A DNA stretch of 64,000 bases, taken from assembly GCF_900111175.1 (NCBI RefSeq), contig NZ_FOGI01000020.1:1-64000 (forward strand), in the 5' to 3' direction. This stretch comes from Actinokineospora terrae. Its GTDB lineage: Bacteria; Actinomycetota; Actinomycetes; Mycobacteriales; Pseudonocardiaceae. Shown one piece after another: positions 52,901-61,387 of this stretch (the stretch's first letter is position 1; every line of letters begins with the position of its first letter). The notes under the pieces were generated by a model that did not search any database, was not told the origin of the DNA, and saw nothing but the letters and a program-made list of their open reading frames with translations. The position numbers and the translations under genes were made by a program.

Positions 52901-52981
52901 GGCGAGAGCTGGTTGACCGAGCTGTCGACCAACGAGCTGCGCGAGCTGGTAACCCTGTCGTCGGAGGCCGTCGGTGCCTGA
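49967..52981 (+). CDS. SNF2-family DEAD/DEAH helicase-like ATPase
   Basis: A 1004-residue Swi2/Snf2 translocase. The N-terminal half (about 1-520) is the bacterial SNF2-associated region; the ATPase starts near 527 (LRPYQRRGVAWLAFLDRVGL). Motif I is ADDMGLGKTVQLLALEAM, motif II VLDEAQNIKN, motif III ALTGTPVENRL, and the helicase C part has FLLSLKAGGTGLTLTEANHV and HLDRWWNPAVEDQATDRAFR. It overlaps the SWIM gene by 8 bp. SNF2-SWIM pairs are a known bacterial combination, thought to act in DNA transactions. The central third (50700-52010) is much less GC3-rich than both flanks. Confidence 0.93.
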   Translation: MLALHCLVTVAGEVALWAEDSALPARRPGRAAKGVAEHPFAVPARALSSLVVGVSDEVPVLLPSYPSGPCASPELVLDPLAKRVTPRGEVRLHPWRVPVSRMSPAVFARHGVPRLGDVRTGTSVRFMATVVAFAEDLVGRGRVLPTVVAEEDGLVARWRPALSGTDSARYARLRDAVPPVLRAAQVDGLTGRRAEDVLRPVLDAFVDSVARSRLAGTRLGPSGTSTSASRALLAALTGDPLLDVPPEQAARLADSLRVWRSAVEFDGPVRACFRLRAPEDDSATPDWTLELLLRAVDDPSVLVPAARVWQGDGGAILRRWVTRPDELLLAELGRAARLFPDLDGCLREHAPAGLSLDTEGAYRFLTSAAALDQAGFGVLLPSGWSVSSGVGLRLTTTSRGTAGTVSRNSVLGKNELVDYRWDLALGDQTLTEQELTDLAAAKVPLVRIRGRWVQVDQRGLAEGLAFLERTRTGQMTVGEVLDLAGMPPEEEGLPVPVVGVSGSGWLADLLSGAVEAHLEPVETPEGFTAELRPYQRRGVAWLAFLDRVGLGACLADDMGLGKTVQLLALEAMTRAKGKRPPTLLVCPMSLVGNWQRETERFAPGLRVHIHHGADRLFGIDLADAVGEADLVLTTYAIASRDAPLLATLPWDRIVLDEAQNIKNSASRQSQAMRSLPARHRVALTGTPVENRLAELWSVMDFTNPGLLGPLSRFRARFAVPVERHGDEEAAARLRRITAPFVLRRVKTDPAIVDDLPDKLEMRQLCTLTTEQASLYRAVVDDMLAKVDEADGVQRKGLVLATMTKLKQVCNHPAHFLGDGSRVAGRSGKLARLEETLEQVLAEGERALCFTQFTEFGAMLVPYLAARFDTEVLFLHGGTSRAQRDAMVRRFQSGSGPSIFLLSLKAGGTGLTLTEANHVIHLDRWWNPAVEDQATDRAFRIGQRKDVQVRKFVCLGTLEEKIDTMIEAKRALSKLVVGTGESWLTELSTNELRELVTLSSEAVGA

Positions 52982-53783
52982 CGACGAGTGGTGGCGGGAC
53001 AAGTCGACCAAGGCGATCCCGGTCGAGGACGGTATTAGAGCCAGCACCCAGCGCGGTGACATCGGTCGGACGTGGTGGTCTCGCCGGTTCATCGAGTCGC
53101 TGGAGGCTCTAGGGCTAGGTGGGCGTTTCGAGCGCGGTAGGCGCTACGCGCGTGCTGGCCAGGTGCTGAGCATGTCGTTGTCCACGAGCATCGTCATGGC
53201 GCAGGTCCAGGGATCGCGAGAAGAGCCCTACCGCGTGCGGATCGGGATCAAGGCGTTCACCGAACCCGAGTGGTACGAGGTGGAGAAAGCGCTTGCGGGA
53301 CAAGCGTTGTTCCGCGCTAAGCTGCTCGCAGGTGAGCTACCGCAAGACATCGAGGACGTGTTCGCGCGCGCGGGGCTGCGGTTGTTCCCCGATAGCGCAA
53401 GAGAGCTGTCGATGGACTGCTCGTGCCCAGACTGGGAAGTGCCGTGCAAGCACCTTGCCGCGATCTGCTACCTACTGGCGGAATCCTTCGACGCGGACCC
53501 CTTCGAGATCCTCGCCTGGCGTGGACGTGGGAGACAGCAACTGCTGGATGGGTTGCGCGGCTCCCTCTTGCAGCCAGAGGCGCCGCATGAAGACGCGCTC
53601 GTTGACGTGCTCGACGACTTCTGGGGATCGCCCGTGACGGCTCCGGCGGTGGCCTCAGTCCGCGCGGCGCCCGACGCGGTGTTGGACCAACTTGGCCCGT
53701 TACCGCTGACGGTCGGCGGACGCCCTCTGGTGGAATGGTTGCGGCCCGCGTACCGAGCGCTGGCCGACACGGATGAGCAGTGA
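52974..53783 (+). CDS. SWIM zinc-finger protein
   Basis: A 269-residue partner of the SNF2 ATPase. The SWIM motif CxCx(n)CxH is ELSMDCSCPDWEVPCKHLAAI near residue 145. The N-terminus GDIGRTWWSRRFIESLEALG is typical of bacterial SNF2-linked SWIM proteins. It probably binds DNA or the ATPase. GTG start overlapping the SNF2 stop. It runs into DUF2293 after 12 bp. Codon usage is again less GC3-rich than the genes around. Confidence 0.9.
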   Translation: MPDDEWWRDKSTKAIPVEDGIRASTQRGDIGRTWWSRRFIESLEALGLGGRFERGRRYARAGQVLSMSLSTSIVMAQVQGSREEPYRVRIGIKAFTEPEWYEVEKALAGQALFRAKLLAGELPQDIEDVFARAGLRLFPDSARELSMDCSCPDWEVPCKHLAAICYLLAESFDADPFEILAWRGRGRQQLLDGLRGSLLQPEAPHEDALVDVLDDFWGSPVTAPAVASVRAAPDAVLDQLGPLPLTVGGRPLVEWLRPAYRALADTDEQ

Positions 53784-53795
53784 GCGGAGGCTTCG

Positions 53796-54842
53796 GTGAG
53801 CGGACGGCTGGACCGCAGGGTGACGGCCGTGGCGGAAGACCTGCTCAAGCGCAAGAAGGTGGTCGCGCCGCTGGCGGTCCTGTCCGAGCTGGGGTGGTTG
53901 GGCAGCCGGTCGGTGCAGTCGTGGGAACTGGGGCAGGAGCCGCACCTGGACACCCTCGCCGCCGTGGGGCCCGAGCGCCTGGTCGAGGCGATGACCTACC
54001 TGCACGAGTGGGCCGCGGGCCTCGGCCTGCTCAAGTCCGAAGTGGACTACGTGGCGGCGACGAGGGACCGGCGGGTGCTGCGGTTCAGCCGCTCCGGTGA
54101 CGCCGGGGTCGAGCAGGCCTTCCGCACCCAGTGGGCCGACCCGGCGCTGCCCCCCGCCCGTCTGGCGAAGGTCGTGCAGCGGCAGGCGAAGGCACCGGAC
54201 CTCGTCGTGATCAACCCGGACACGCGCTGGCACTGCGCGCAGTGCGGCGAGACCGGCGACTTCCACTTCGTCGAGGACGACAAGCCGCTGTGCCTGGACT
54301 GCGCCGACATGGACCACCTGGTGTTCCTGCCCGCCGGGGACGCCGCGCTGACCAGGCGCGCCCGCAAGGCCAGCGGGCTGGCCGCGGTGGTGGTGCGGTG
54401 GAGCAAGTCGCGCAAGCGCTTCGACCGGCGCGGGCTGCTGGTCGAGCGGGCCGCGCTGGACACGGCCGAGGAGCAGTGCCTGGCCGACGAGGACCTGCGG
54501 GAGCGCCGCAAGGCCCGCGACCGGGGTCGTCGGGCGGCCCAGGACCTGGTGTTCCAGGCCGCGTTCGCCGAGCGGATCCGGGACCTGTTCCCCGGTCTCG
54601 CCACCGACCGCGCCCAGGGGATCGCCGAGCACGCGGGCACCCGCAGCAGCGGGCGGGTCGGGCGGTCGGCCGCGGGGCAGGCACTCGACGAGCACGCGGT
54701 GACGTTGGCCGTGGTCGCTGCCATCCGGCACGAGGAAACCGACTACGACGCGATGTTGATGGCGGGAGTCCCTAGGGCTACCGCGCGCGAACGCATCCGC
54801 GAGGACATCGACCGTGTGCTCACCCTGTGGCGGCAGGGCTAG
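53796..54842 (+). CDS. DUF2293 protein with zinc ribbon
   Basis: A 348-residue protein and the third gene of the SNF2-SWIM operon. A CxxC pair (WHCAQCGETGDFHF) and a second (KPLCLDCADMDHL) form a zinc ribbon near residue 150-170. The C-terminal DUF2293 domain follows with IRDLFPGLATDRAQGIAEHA, RSSGRVGRSAAG and AVVAAIRHEETDYDAMLMAG. Function unknown. GTG start with GGAGG upstream. Coexpression with a chromatin-remodeller-like ATPase suggests a nucleic-acid role. Confidence 0.87.
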   Translation: MSGRLDRRVTAVAEDLLKRKKVVAPLAVLSELGWLGSRSVQSWELGQEPHLDTLAAVGPERLVEAMTYLHEWAAGLGLLKSEVDYVAATRDRRVLRFSRSGDAGVEQAFRTQWADPALPPARLAKVVQRQAKAPDLVVINPDTRWHCAQCGETGDFHFVEDDKPLCLDCADMDHLVFLPAGDAALTRRARKASGLAAVVVRWSKSRKRFDRRGLLVERAALDTAEEQCLADEDLRERRKARDRGRRAAQDLVFQAAFAERIRDLFPGLATDRAQGIAEHAGTRSSGRVGRSAAGQALDEHAVTLAVVAAIRHEETDYDAMLMAGVPRATARERIREDIDRVLTLWRQG

Positions 54843-54846
54843 CGGA

Positions 54847-55746
54847 CTACTCGACGTCGACCGATTGCGCGGACCAGGTGTCACATGAAGCCGTAGTGCC
54901 GCCTCCCGTCCCGCGCTTCGCCCAGGCCAACTGGTTGCGCCGCGAGCCGTGGGTCTCCGAACTGAGGGTGTCACCGAAGCTGTCGGCCGCCTCGTCGACG
55001 AAGTCCGCCGACAGCGCGCCACCGCGCTTGGCCGCGTCGAGGAACAGGCCGCCGAGGCAGTTGGCCTGCAACTCGGTGCGCCGGGAGATCTCCAGCGCCT
55101 CGCTCTCCTCCGCGGCGTCCTCCCGCAGCGCCGAGGCGGACAGGATCCCGGTCAACGCCTGCACGTGGTGGCCGTACTCGTGGGCGAGGACCGCGAGGTG
55201 GTACGGCGCGGAGTCGCCCGCCGACCGCATCAGCCGCTCCCGGGGCATGTAGATGGTCCGGTCGCGGTTGCAGTAGAAGGCCAGCGCCTCGTCCTCGGTA
55301 GGGGTGACTCCGCACCGGGCTTTCGGGACGTCGGCGATCGACAGCTTGGGCGAGACCACCGGCTTGCCTATCGCGCGCAGCACCGGCGTCCAAGCTCGGT
55401 CCAGGCAGACCAGTCCCTCGCGGTAGAAGGCCTCCAACTGGGCCGCGGTAGTGCCGAGAGGCAGCATCGCGCACTGCGCCGCTGCTACCTCTCGGCCCGG
55501 CACGAGCAGAGAGTTCTTGGAGATGTCGACTGGCGTATCGGCGTCAGATAGCTCTGACTGCTCTCCCACGGCGTAAGCGGTTCCCGCGATCGGCCTGGGT
55601 CCGCCGAAGTCCCGGATCGCGGCCATCCAGAACACGACCATGAGGAACGTGCCCAGAACACCCAGGATCACCACCGGCCAGCCGCGACGGGCCGACCTGC
55701 TGCTGCCCATCGAGGCATAGTCGTACCGCGGTTCGTTCCCGATCAC
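54847..55746 (-). CDS. YpfJ-type neutral zinc metallopeptidase, membrane anchored
   Basis: A 299-residue protein with a short cytoplasmic N-terminus, one membrane segment (about 24-45, VVILGVLGTFLMVVFWMAAI) and an extracytoplasmic peptidase domain. The zinc motif is LAVLAHEYGHHVQALTG. Cys residues before and after it (CGVTPTEDEALAFYCNRDRT, and ELQANCLGGLF) fit the YpfJ family. GTG start five bases after GGGGG. Substrates are unknown. Confidence 0.9.
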   Translation of the reverse strand: MIGNEPRYDYASMGSSRSARRGWPVVILGVLGTFLMVVFWMAAIRDFGGPRPIAGTAYAVGEQSELSDADTPVDISKNSLLVPGREVAAAQCAMLPLGTTAAQLEAFYREGLVCLDRAWTPVLRAIGKPVVSPKLSIADVPKARCGVTPTEDEALAFYCNRDRTIYMPRERLMRSAGDSAPYHLAVLAHEYGHHVQALTGILSASALREDAAEESEALEISRRTELQANCLGGLFLDAAKRGGALSADFVDEAADSFGDTLSSETHGSRRNQLAWAKRGTGGGTTASCDTWSAQSVDVE

Positions 55747-55825
55747 TTGTCCCCCAGGTCAGCGACACAGCACCGGAACGAACGACTCCCCCGAGCCCCG
55801 CGCGCGTGGCGTCATCATAGAGCCG

Positions 55826-56749
55826 CTAGGGGATGACAAGCACCACCCTTCCCCTACCGTGACCAGTCTCTACCTCGCGGTGTGCGTGCGACGCCGCGGC
55901 GAGCGGGTAGCGCGACCGCACGTGAGCGCGCAGCAACCCGCGGTCGTAGAGGTCGACCAAACCGGCCAGCCGCGCGGCCGATCGGGTCCCTGTCACCCGT
56001 CGCACCCCGAACTCCGCGTACCGGTCCCATACCACCAGAGTGACGACGCGGTCCGGATCGACACCCAGCTCGATCGACGCGGTGAGGGCATCGACCCCGG
56101 CCCCGTCCAACGCCGCGTCGACCCCGTGCGGGGCGACGGCGCGGACCCGCTCCACCAGGCCGTCGCCGTACTCGACCGGGATGGCGCCGAGTTCCCGCAG
56201 GTAGTCGTGGTTGGCGAGGCTGGCCGTCGCGATCACCGTCGCCCCACGCAGCCGGGCGAGCTGGATCGCCATCGTGCCGACCGCCCCCGCGCCCGCGTGC
56301 ACCAGCAGCGTCTCCCCCACCCGGACCCCCAGGTCCTCGACGGCCATCGACGCCGTTTGCGCGCCCGCGGTGAACGACCCGGCGACAGCCCACGGCATGC
56401 TCTCGGGCTTCGCCACGAGGTTCGCCGCGGGAGCGATCCGGTACTGGGCGTAGCTGCCGTAGACGGCGAACCCCAGCACCTCGTCGCCGACCGAGACCGA
56501 GTCGACCCCGGCACCCACGGCGTCGACGACCCCGGCGTACTCGTTGCCGATGACCTGCGGCAACACAGCCTGCCCGGCGGGCGGCCCCACCCCCCGGCGG
56601 ACCGCGACGTCGAAGGGCTGCACCCCCGCGGCGTGCAGCCGCAGCCGCACCTCACCCGGCCCCGGCTCGGGCAGCGGGAGGGTGATCAGGCGCAGCACCT
56701 CGGGGGCGCCGAACTGGGTGACCGCGACCGCGGTCATCGTCTTGGTCAT
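55826..56749 (-). CDS. Zinc-independent quinone oxidoreductase-like (MDR) protein
   Basis: A 307-residue medium-chain reductase. The substrate domain has FGAPEVLRLITLPLPEPGPG and VIGNEYAGVVDAVGAGVDSV; the NADPH site is LLVHAGAGAVGTMAIQLARL. No zinc-ligand cluster is visible, placing it with quinone oxidoreductases/crotonyl-type reductases. Substrate unknown. It is separated from the next gene (56783) by 33 bp, same strand. Confidence 0.9.
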   Translation of the reverse strand: MTKTMTAVAVTQFGAPEVLRLITLPLPEPGPGEVRLRLHAAGVQPFDVAVRRGVGPPAGQAVLPQVIGNEYAGVVDAVGAGVDSVSVGDEVLGFAVYGSYAQYRIAPAANLVAKPESMPWAVAGSFTAGAQTASMAVEDLGVRVGETLLVHAGAGAVGTMAIQLARLRGATVIATASLANHDYLRELGAIPVEYGDGLVERVRAVAPHGVDAALDGAGVDALTASIELGVDPDRVVTLVVWDRYAEFGVRRVTGTRSAARLAGLVDLYDRGLLRAHVRSRYPLAAASHAHREVETGHGRGRVVLVIP

Positions 56750-56782
56750 GCGACCAGCATCGAACCTCGACCAATGTCGAAG

Positions 56783-57502
56783 TCAAGGGTGACGGGGCTC
56801 ACCGGCCAGGAAATCGGCGAACTCCACCTGTCCCTCCGCGTGCGCCGGTGCCAGGTGGTGTCCGGCTCGGTACGCGGCGAAGGTACGACCGGGCAGCCAT
56901 ACCGGCACTCGAAGGGCTCTACGCCCGGTCGCGACCAGGTACTGCCCTGCGAGCGCTTTCGCCGGCCACACCGTGGAGCCACCTAGGTCCGTTACCCGCC
57001 CTTGCGCCGAACCGGTTGCCAAGGTGGCTAGGCGAGCCGCCACGGTAGCGGTGTCCACCGGCTGGAACGCGAACGCCGGGTAGAACAGAACCAGGCGCTG
57101 CGGGGCGAAGAGCTTGGCGATCAGGTCGTGGAACTGGGTGGCGCGCAGGATGGAGTACGGGAGCCCGGAGTCCTCGACCAACCGCTCGGCCGCCAACTTC
57201 GCCCGGTAGTAGGGCAACGGGATCCGGTCCACTCCCACAATGGAGATATAGACCAGGTGCGGGTTGCCCGATCGCTTGGCGGCAGCGATAAGAGCCGCCG
57301 TAGCGTCTACATCCTTGCGACCGAGCGTGGTGGCGCAGTGCACTACCGCCGTCACTCCGGCAAGAGCTTCATCTAGCCCCTCGCCGGTGAGCAAGTCGCC
57401 GCGGTAACCGTCGCCTGAGCGGGTCAACACCCTCGCGTCAGGCAGTGCGCGGACGACCTGCCGCCCCAGCACCCCTGTGCCGCCGGTGACGAGGATGGCC
57501 AT
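56783..57502 (-). CDS. NmrA-like NAD(P)-binding protein
   Basis: A 239-residue atypical short-chain dehydrogenase. The Rossmann loop is VTGGTGVLGRQVVRAL at the N-terminus, followed by AVVHCATTLGRKDVDAT, VYISIVGVDRIPLPYYRAKL (with a YxxxK) and SGLPYSILRATQFHDLI. It resembles NmrA/NDUFA9-type redox sensors or reductases. Start at the ATG 57502. The whole gene has lower GC3 than neighbours. Confidence 0.88.
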   Translation of the reverse strand: MAILVTGGTGVLGRQVVRALPDARVLTRSGDGYRGDLLTGEGLDEALAGVTAVVHCATTLGRKDVDATAALIAAAKRSGNPHLVYISIVGVDRIPLPYYRAKLAAERLVEDSGLPYSILRATQFHDLIAKLFAPQRLVLFYPAFAFQPVDTATVAARLATLATGSAQGRVTDLGGSTVWPAKALAGQYLVATGRRALRVPVWLPGRTFAAYRAGHHLAPAHAEGQVEFADFLAGEPRHP

Positions 57503-57528
57503 GGAACCTCCCGAGCTCGCTGATCACG

Positions 57529-58209
57529 TCACACGGAGACCGTCCGGGCCGCAACAGCCACCGGCGACGTGGCCGCTGCGAACTCGGCCAAGGCCTCCCG
57601 CACGAACCCGCGCCGGGTGACCCCGAGTACCCGCAGCGCCGACCCGTGGTCCACCGCCACGACGAGTACAGCACCGAGGAACAACACCCGCCACGCGACC
57701 CGGCTCACCCCCGACACCCGCCCGAGCCGATGCAGGTGAAACGGCACATGCCGCCGCTCATCAGCCAACAACCGCGCGGCAACCTCCGCCGCGAGCCGAT
57801 CCCCCACCCCGTCGCGCAACACCCGGTAGTACGCGAGCGCCACCACCTCCGCGATGGTGAGGACCATCAGCTCCAACTTGAGCCCCAGCGCCCTACGCAA
57901 CCAGACGAACACCACATCACTCCAGTGCGACTGGATAGTGGACGCCCCAGCAGCCTCTAGCAACCGCGCCAACATACGAGCGTGGTTCTGCTCCTCAGCA
58001 ACAAATAGGGCCACCGCCGCGCCATAGGACCCATCCCCCGACTTCTCGATCAGGTTCGCCCCATCCCCATCTTCACCTACCTGAAACCGTTGCACACTAC
58101 GGACGACAGCAGGATCCAACTCCGCCCCATCCCCCCACTCCGGCTCCTCCCGCAACATCCGCCGAGCAGCCTCTTCCGTAAACGCTTCCAACCACTCCTC
58201 ATCCGTCAT
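57529..58209 (-). CDS. Ferritin-like diiron protein
   Basis: A 226-residue four-helix-bundle protein. Metal-ligand motifs appear as AEEQNHARMLARLLEAAG (ExxH) and LLADERRHVPFHLHRLG (ExxH), with Glu in TIAEVVALAYYRVLRDG. A hydrophobic stretch LFLGAVLVVAVDHG occurs near the C-terminus. It could be a diiron oxidase, rubrerythrin-like scavenger or monooxygenase component; the substrate is not known. Confidence 0.8.
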   Translation of the reverse strand: MTDEEWLEAFTEEAARRMLREEPEWGDGAELDPAVVRSVQRFQVGEDGDGANLIEKSGDGSYGAAVALFVAEEQNHARMLARLLEAAGASTIQSHWSDVVFVWLRRALGLKLELMVLTIAEVVALAYYRVLRDGVGDRLAAEVAARLLADERRHVPFHLHRLGRVSGVSRVAWRVLFLGAVLVVAVDHGSALRVLGVTRRGFVREALAEFAAATSPVAVAARTVSV

Positions 58210-58411
58210 GCCCCCGACAATGCCTTGGCGGACAACGACATGGAGAGATCTTCACCAGTCCCACACCAACTCCGGCCCACCCCTCCACCCCCGCCCCCAA
58301 AGCACCACAGCCAAGCTGAGCTGCCGCCGTGGAGCGAGGGACTGGCACGCGCTGTCCGACAGTTCGCCAGATCTCGACACGGCCGAGGTGGCTGGTGGGC
58401 AGGGCGGACAG

Positions 58412-58453
58412 CACACAGGGGAGTCCACCCGACCGGGTGGACTCCCCTGTGTG
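58412..58453 (-). terminator. Very strong terminator hairpin after nrdJ
   Basis: A 19-bp perfect stem (58412-58430 with 58435-58453) and a GACC loop lie 8 bp after the nrdJ stop codon. It is the most stable-looking hairpin in the window and should end the nrdR-nrdJ message. Confidence 0.9.
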
Positions 58454-58461
58454 ACGGCGGA

Positions 58462-61263
58462 TCAGCTGCAGCCGGAGGTGGAGCCGCAGCCCTCGCAGAC
58501 GTAGCAGGAGCCCGCGGGGCGCATCTTGGTGCCGCAGGTCATGCAGAGCGGGGCGTCGGCGGCCTTGCCCAGGTGCAGTTCCAGCAGTTCGGTCGAGCTG
58601 TGGGCCTCGACCGGGGCCTCCACGGCGGCGCGGGGGCTGGACTCGACCGAGGAGCGCATGCCCTCGAGGTCCACGTCGGACGGTCCGCTGTAGTCGGCGG
58701 CGACCTGGGCGGAGCGCTCGTCGGCGGTGAAGACGCCGAGTTGGGCGCGCTTGTCGTAGGGCAGGTGGTCGAGGGCGAGCCTGCGGAACAAGTAGTCGAG
58801 GACGCTGGTCGCGATGCGCACGTCCGGGTCGTCGGTCATGCCCGCGGGCTCGAAGCGCAGGTTCTGGAACTTGGAGACGTAGAACTCCAGCGGGATGCCG
58901 TACTGCAGGCCGACCGAGATCGACATGGAGAACGCGTCCATCACGCCCGCCAGGGTCGAGCCCTGCTTGCCCAGCTTGACGAAGATCTCGCCGAGGCCGT
59001 CGTCAGGGTAAGAGCCCGCGTGCAGGTAACCCTCGGCGCCGCCGACGGTGAAGGACACGGTCTGCGAGGGGCGCTTCTTGGGCAGGCGCTTGCGGACCGG
59101 GCGGTACTCGACGACCGTCTCAGGCTCGGCCTTGGCGCTGGCCTTGGCACCCTTGCCCGCCGACAGCGGCTGGCCGACCTTGCAGTTGTCGCGGTAGATC
59201 GCCAGCGCCTTGAGGCCCAGCTTCCAGCCCTGGAAGTAGATCTCCTCGACGTCGGCGACGGTGGCCGCCTCCGGCATGTTGACCGTCTTGGAGATCGCGC
59301 CGGAGATGAACGGCTGCACGGCGGCCATCATCCGCACGTGGCCCATGGGCGCGATCGAGCGCTCGCCCATCGCGCAGTCGAACACCTCGTAGTGCTCCGG
59401 GCGCAGACCGGGGGCGTCCACCACGTGGCCGTGCTCGCCGATGTACTCGACGATGGCCTCGACCTGCTCGGCCTGGTAGCCCAGCGAGGTCAGCGCGCGC
59501 GGCACGGTCTGGTTGACGATCTGCATGGAGCCGCCGCCGACCAGCTTCTTGAACTTGACGAGGGCGAGGTCGGGCTCGATGCCGGTGGTGTCGCAGTCCA
59601 TCATCAGGCCGATGGTGCCGGTCGGGGCGAGCACGCTGGCCTGGGCGTTGCGCCAGCCGTTGCGCGCGCCGATCGCGAGCGCGGCCTGCCACTCGCGCGT
59701 GGCGACCTTCTGCACCGCGGCGTCGTTGGCGTGGTAGGTGCGGACCAGGTCGTTGGCGGCGGCGTGCTTGCGCATGACCCGCTGGTGCGCCTCGGCGTTG
59801 CGGGCGTAGCCCTCGTAGGCGCCGACGATGCCCGCGAGCTCGGCGGAACGGCGGTAGGCGGTGCCGGTCATCAGCGAGGTGATGGCCGCGGCCAGCGTCC
59901 GGCCGCCCTCGGAGTCGTAGGCGTGGCCGGTGGCCATCAGCAGCGCGCCGATGTTGGCGTAGCCGATGCCCAGCTGGCGGAACTTGCGGGTGGTGTCGCC
60001 GATCGGCTCGGTCGGGAAGTCGGCGAAGCAGATCGAGATGTCCATCGCGGTGATGACCAGCTCGACGGCCTTGACGAAGGTCTCGGCGGTGAACGTGCCG
60101 TCGTCGGCGAGGAACTTCATCAGGTTGAGCGAGGCCAGGTTGCAGCTGGAGTTGTCCAGGTGCATGTACTCGCTGCACGGGTTCGACGCGGTGATCCGGC
60201 CGGACTCCGGGCAGGTGTGCCAGGCGTTGATCGTGTCGTCGTACTGGATGCCGGGGTCGGCGCACTCCCAGGCGGCCTTGGCGAGCTTGCCGAACAGGCC
60301 CTTGGCGTCGACCCGCTCGATGACCTCGCCGGTGGTGCGCGAGCGCAGGCCGAACTGGCCGGCGGACTCGAGCGCGTGCATGAACTCGTCGGACACGCGC
60401 ACCGAGTTGTTGGCGTTCTGGTACTGCACCGAGGCGATGTCGGAGCCGCCGAGGTCCATGTCGAAGCCTGCGTCGCGCAGGACGCGGATCTTCTGCTCCT
60501 CGCGGGCCTTGGTCTCGATGAACTCCTCCACGTCGGGGTGGTCGACGTCGAGCACGACCATCTTCGCCGCGCGGCGGGTAGCGCCACCGGACTTGATGGT
60601 GCCCGCGGACGCGTCGGCGCCGCGCATGAACGAGACCGGGCCGGACGCGGTGCCCCCGGAGGACAGCAGTTCCTTGGAGGAGCGGATGCGGGAGAGGTTG
60701 AGGCCCGCCCCCGAGCCGCCCTTGAAGATCAGACCCTCTTCCTTGTACCAGTTGAGGATCGAGTCCATCGTGTCGTCGACGGCGAGGATGAAGCAGGCGC
60801 TGACCTGCTGCGGGGAGCTGGTGCCGACGTTGAACCAGACCGGGGAGTTGAAGCTGAACACCTGGTGCAGCAGCATCCAGGTCAGCTCGTGCTCGAAGAC
60901 GACCGCGTCGGCGTCGGTGGCGAAGTAGCCGTGCTCGACCCCACCGGCCACGTAGGACCGGACCACCCGGTCGATGAGCTGGCGCAGGGAGCTCTCGCGG
61001 ACCGCGGTGCCCACCGCGCCGCGGAAGTACTTGCTGGTGACGATGTTGGTCGCGTTGACCGACCAGAAGTCGGGGAACTCGACGCCGCGCTGCTCGAAGT
61101 TCACCGAGCCGTCGCGCCAGTTGGTCATCACCACGTCGCGGTGCTCCCAGCTGACCTCGTCGTAGGGGTGCACCCCCTCGGTGGTGTAGACGCGCTCCAC
61201 CCGCAGCCCCCGCCGCGGTGCGTCCGCGACCTGGTCAACCGCGGTCTCGACGGTCTCGGTCAT
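58462..61263 (-). CDS. nrdJ: Adenosylcobalamin-dependent (class II) ribonucleotide reductase
   Basis: A 933-residue enzyme that makes deoxyribonucleotides independent of oxygen using vitamin B12 radical chemistry. The fold is marked by FNSPVWFNVG, SACFILAVDDTMDSI, FKGGSGAGLNLSRIRSS, SCNLASLNLMKF and PTGTIGLMMDCDTTGIEPD. The C-terminal zinc-binding tail has MTCGTKMRPAG, then SCYVCEGCGSTSGCS. Start ATG 61263 with GAGGGA upstream. It follows nrdR by 124 bp, the usual actinobacterial arrangement. I saw no cobalamin riboswitch upstream. Confidence 0.96.
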   Translation of the reverse strand: MTETVETAVDQVADAPRRGLRVERVYTTEGVHPYDEVSWEHRDVVMTNWRDGSVNFEQRGVEFPDFWSVNATNIVTSKYFRGAVGTAVRESSLRQLIDRVVRSYVAGGVEHGYFATDADAVVFEHELTWMLLHQVFSFNSPVWFNVGTSSPQQVSACFILAVDDTMDSILNWYKEEGLIFKGGSGAGLNLSRIRSSKELLSSGGTASGPVSFMRGADASAGTIKSGGATRRAAKMVVLDVDHPDVEEFIETKAREEQKIRVLRDAGFDMDLGGSDIASVQYQNANNSVRVSDEFMHALESAGQFGLRSRTTGEVIERVDAKGLFGKLAKAAWECADPGIQYDDTINAWHTCPESGRITASNPCSEYMHLDNSSCNLASLNLMKFLADDGTFTAETFVKAVELVITAMDISICFADFPTEPIGDTTRKFRQLGIGYANIGALLMATGHAYDSEGGRTLAAAITSLMTGTAYRRSAELAGIVGAYEGYARNAEAHQRVMRKHAAANDLVRTYHANDAAVQKVATREWQAALAIGARNGWRNAQASVLAPTGTIGLMMDCDTTGIEPDLALVKFKKLVGGGSMQIVNQTVPRALTSLGYQAEQVEAIVEYIGEHGHVVDAPGLRPEHYEVFDCAMGERSIAPMGHVRMMAAVQPFISGAISKTVNMPEAATVADVEEIYFQGWKLGLKALAIYRDNCKVGQPLSAGKGAKASAKAEPETVVEYRPVRKRLPKKRPSQTVSFTVGGAEGYLHAGSYPDDGLGEIFVKLGKQGSTLAGVMDAFSMSISVGLQYGIPLEFYVSKFQNLRFEPAGMTDDPDVRIATSVLDYLFRRLALDHLPYDKRAQLGVFTADERSAQVAADYSGPSDVDLEGMRSSVESSPRAAVEAPVEAHSSTELLELHLGKAADAPLCMTCGTKMRPAGSCYVCEGCGSTSGCS

Positions 61264-61387
61264 GACCGGTCCCTCTCCCTCGTCCAATACGCCGTGTGCT
61301 GCTCTGGCCACGTCCGGGCTCCCCGTCCGATGCGGCCGTAGTCCTGGTCGACGCTCCCCGCCCCGGGGTCGTCTGCTCCTGTGCCGC

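Noticed and set aside
58090..61341. A 1083-residue open frame on the plus strand opposite nrdJ
   Set aside because: It is the antisense shadow of a well-conserved gene; the predicted protein is His/Gly/Arg/Val-rich without any family pattern.
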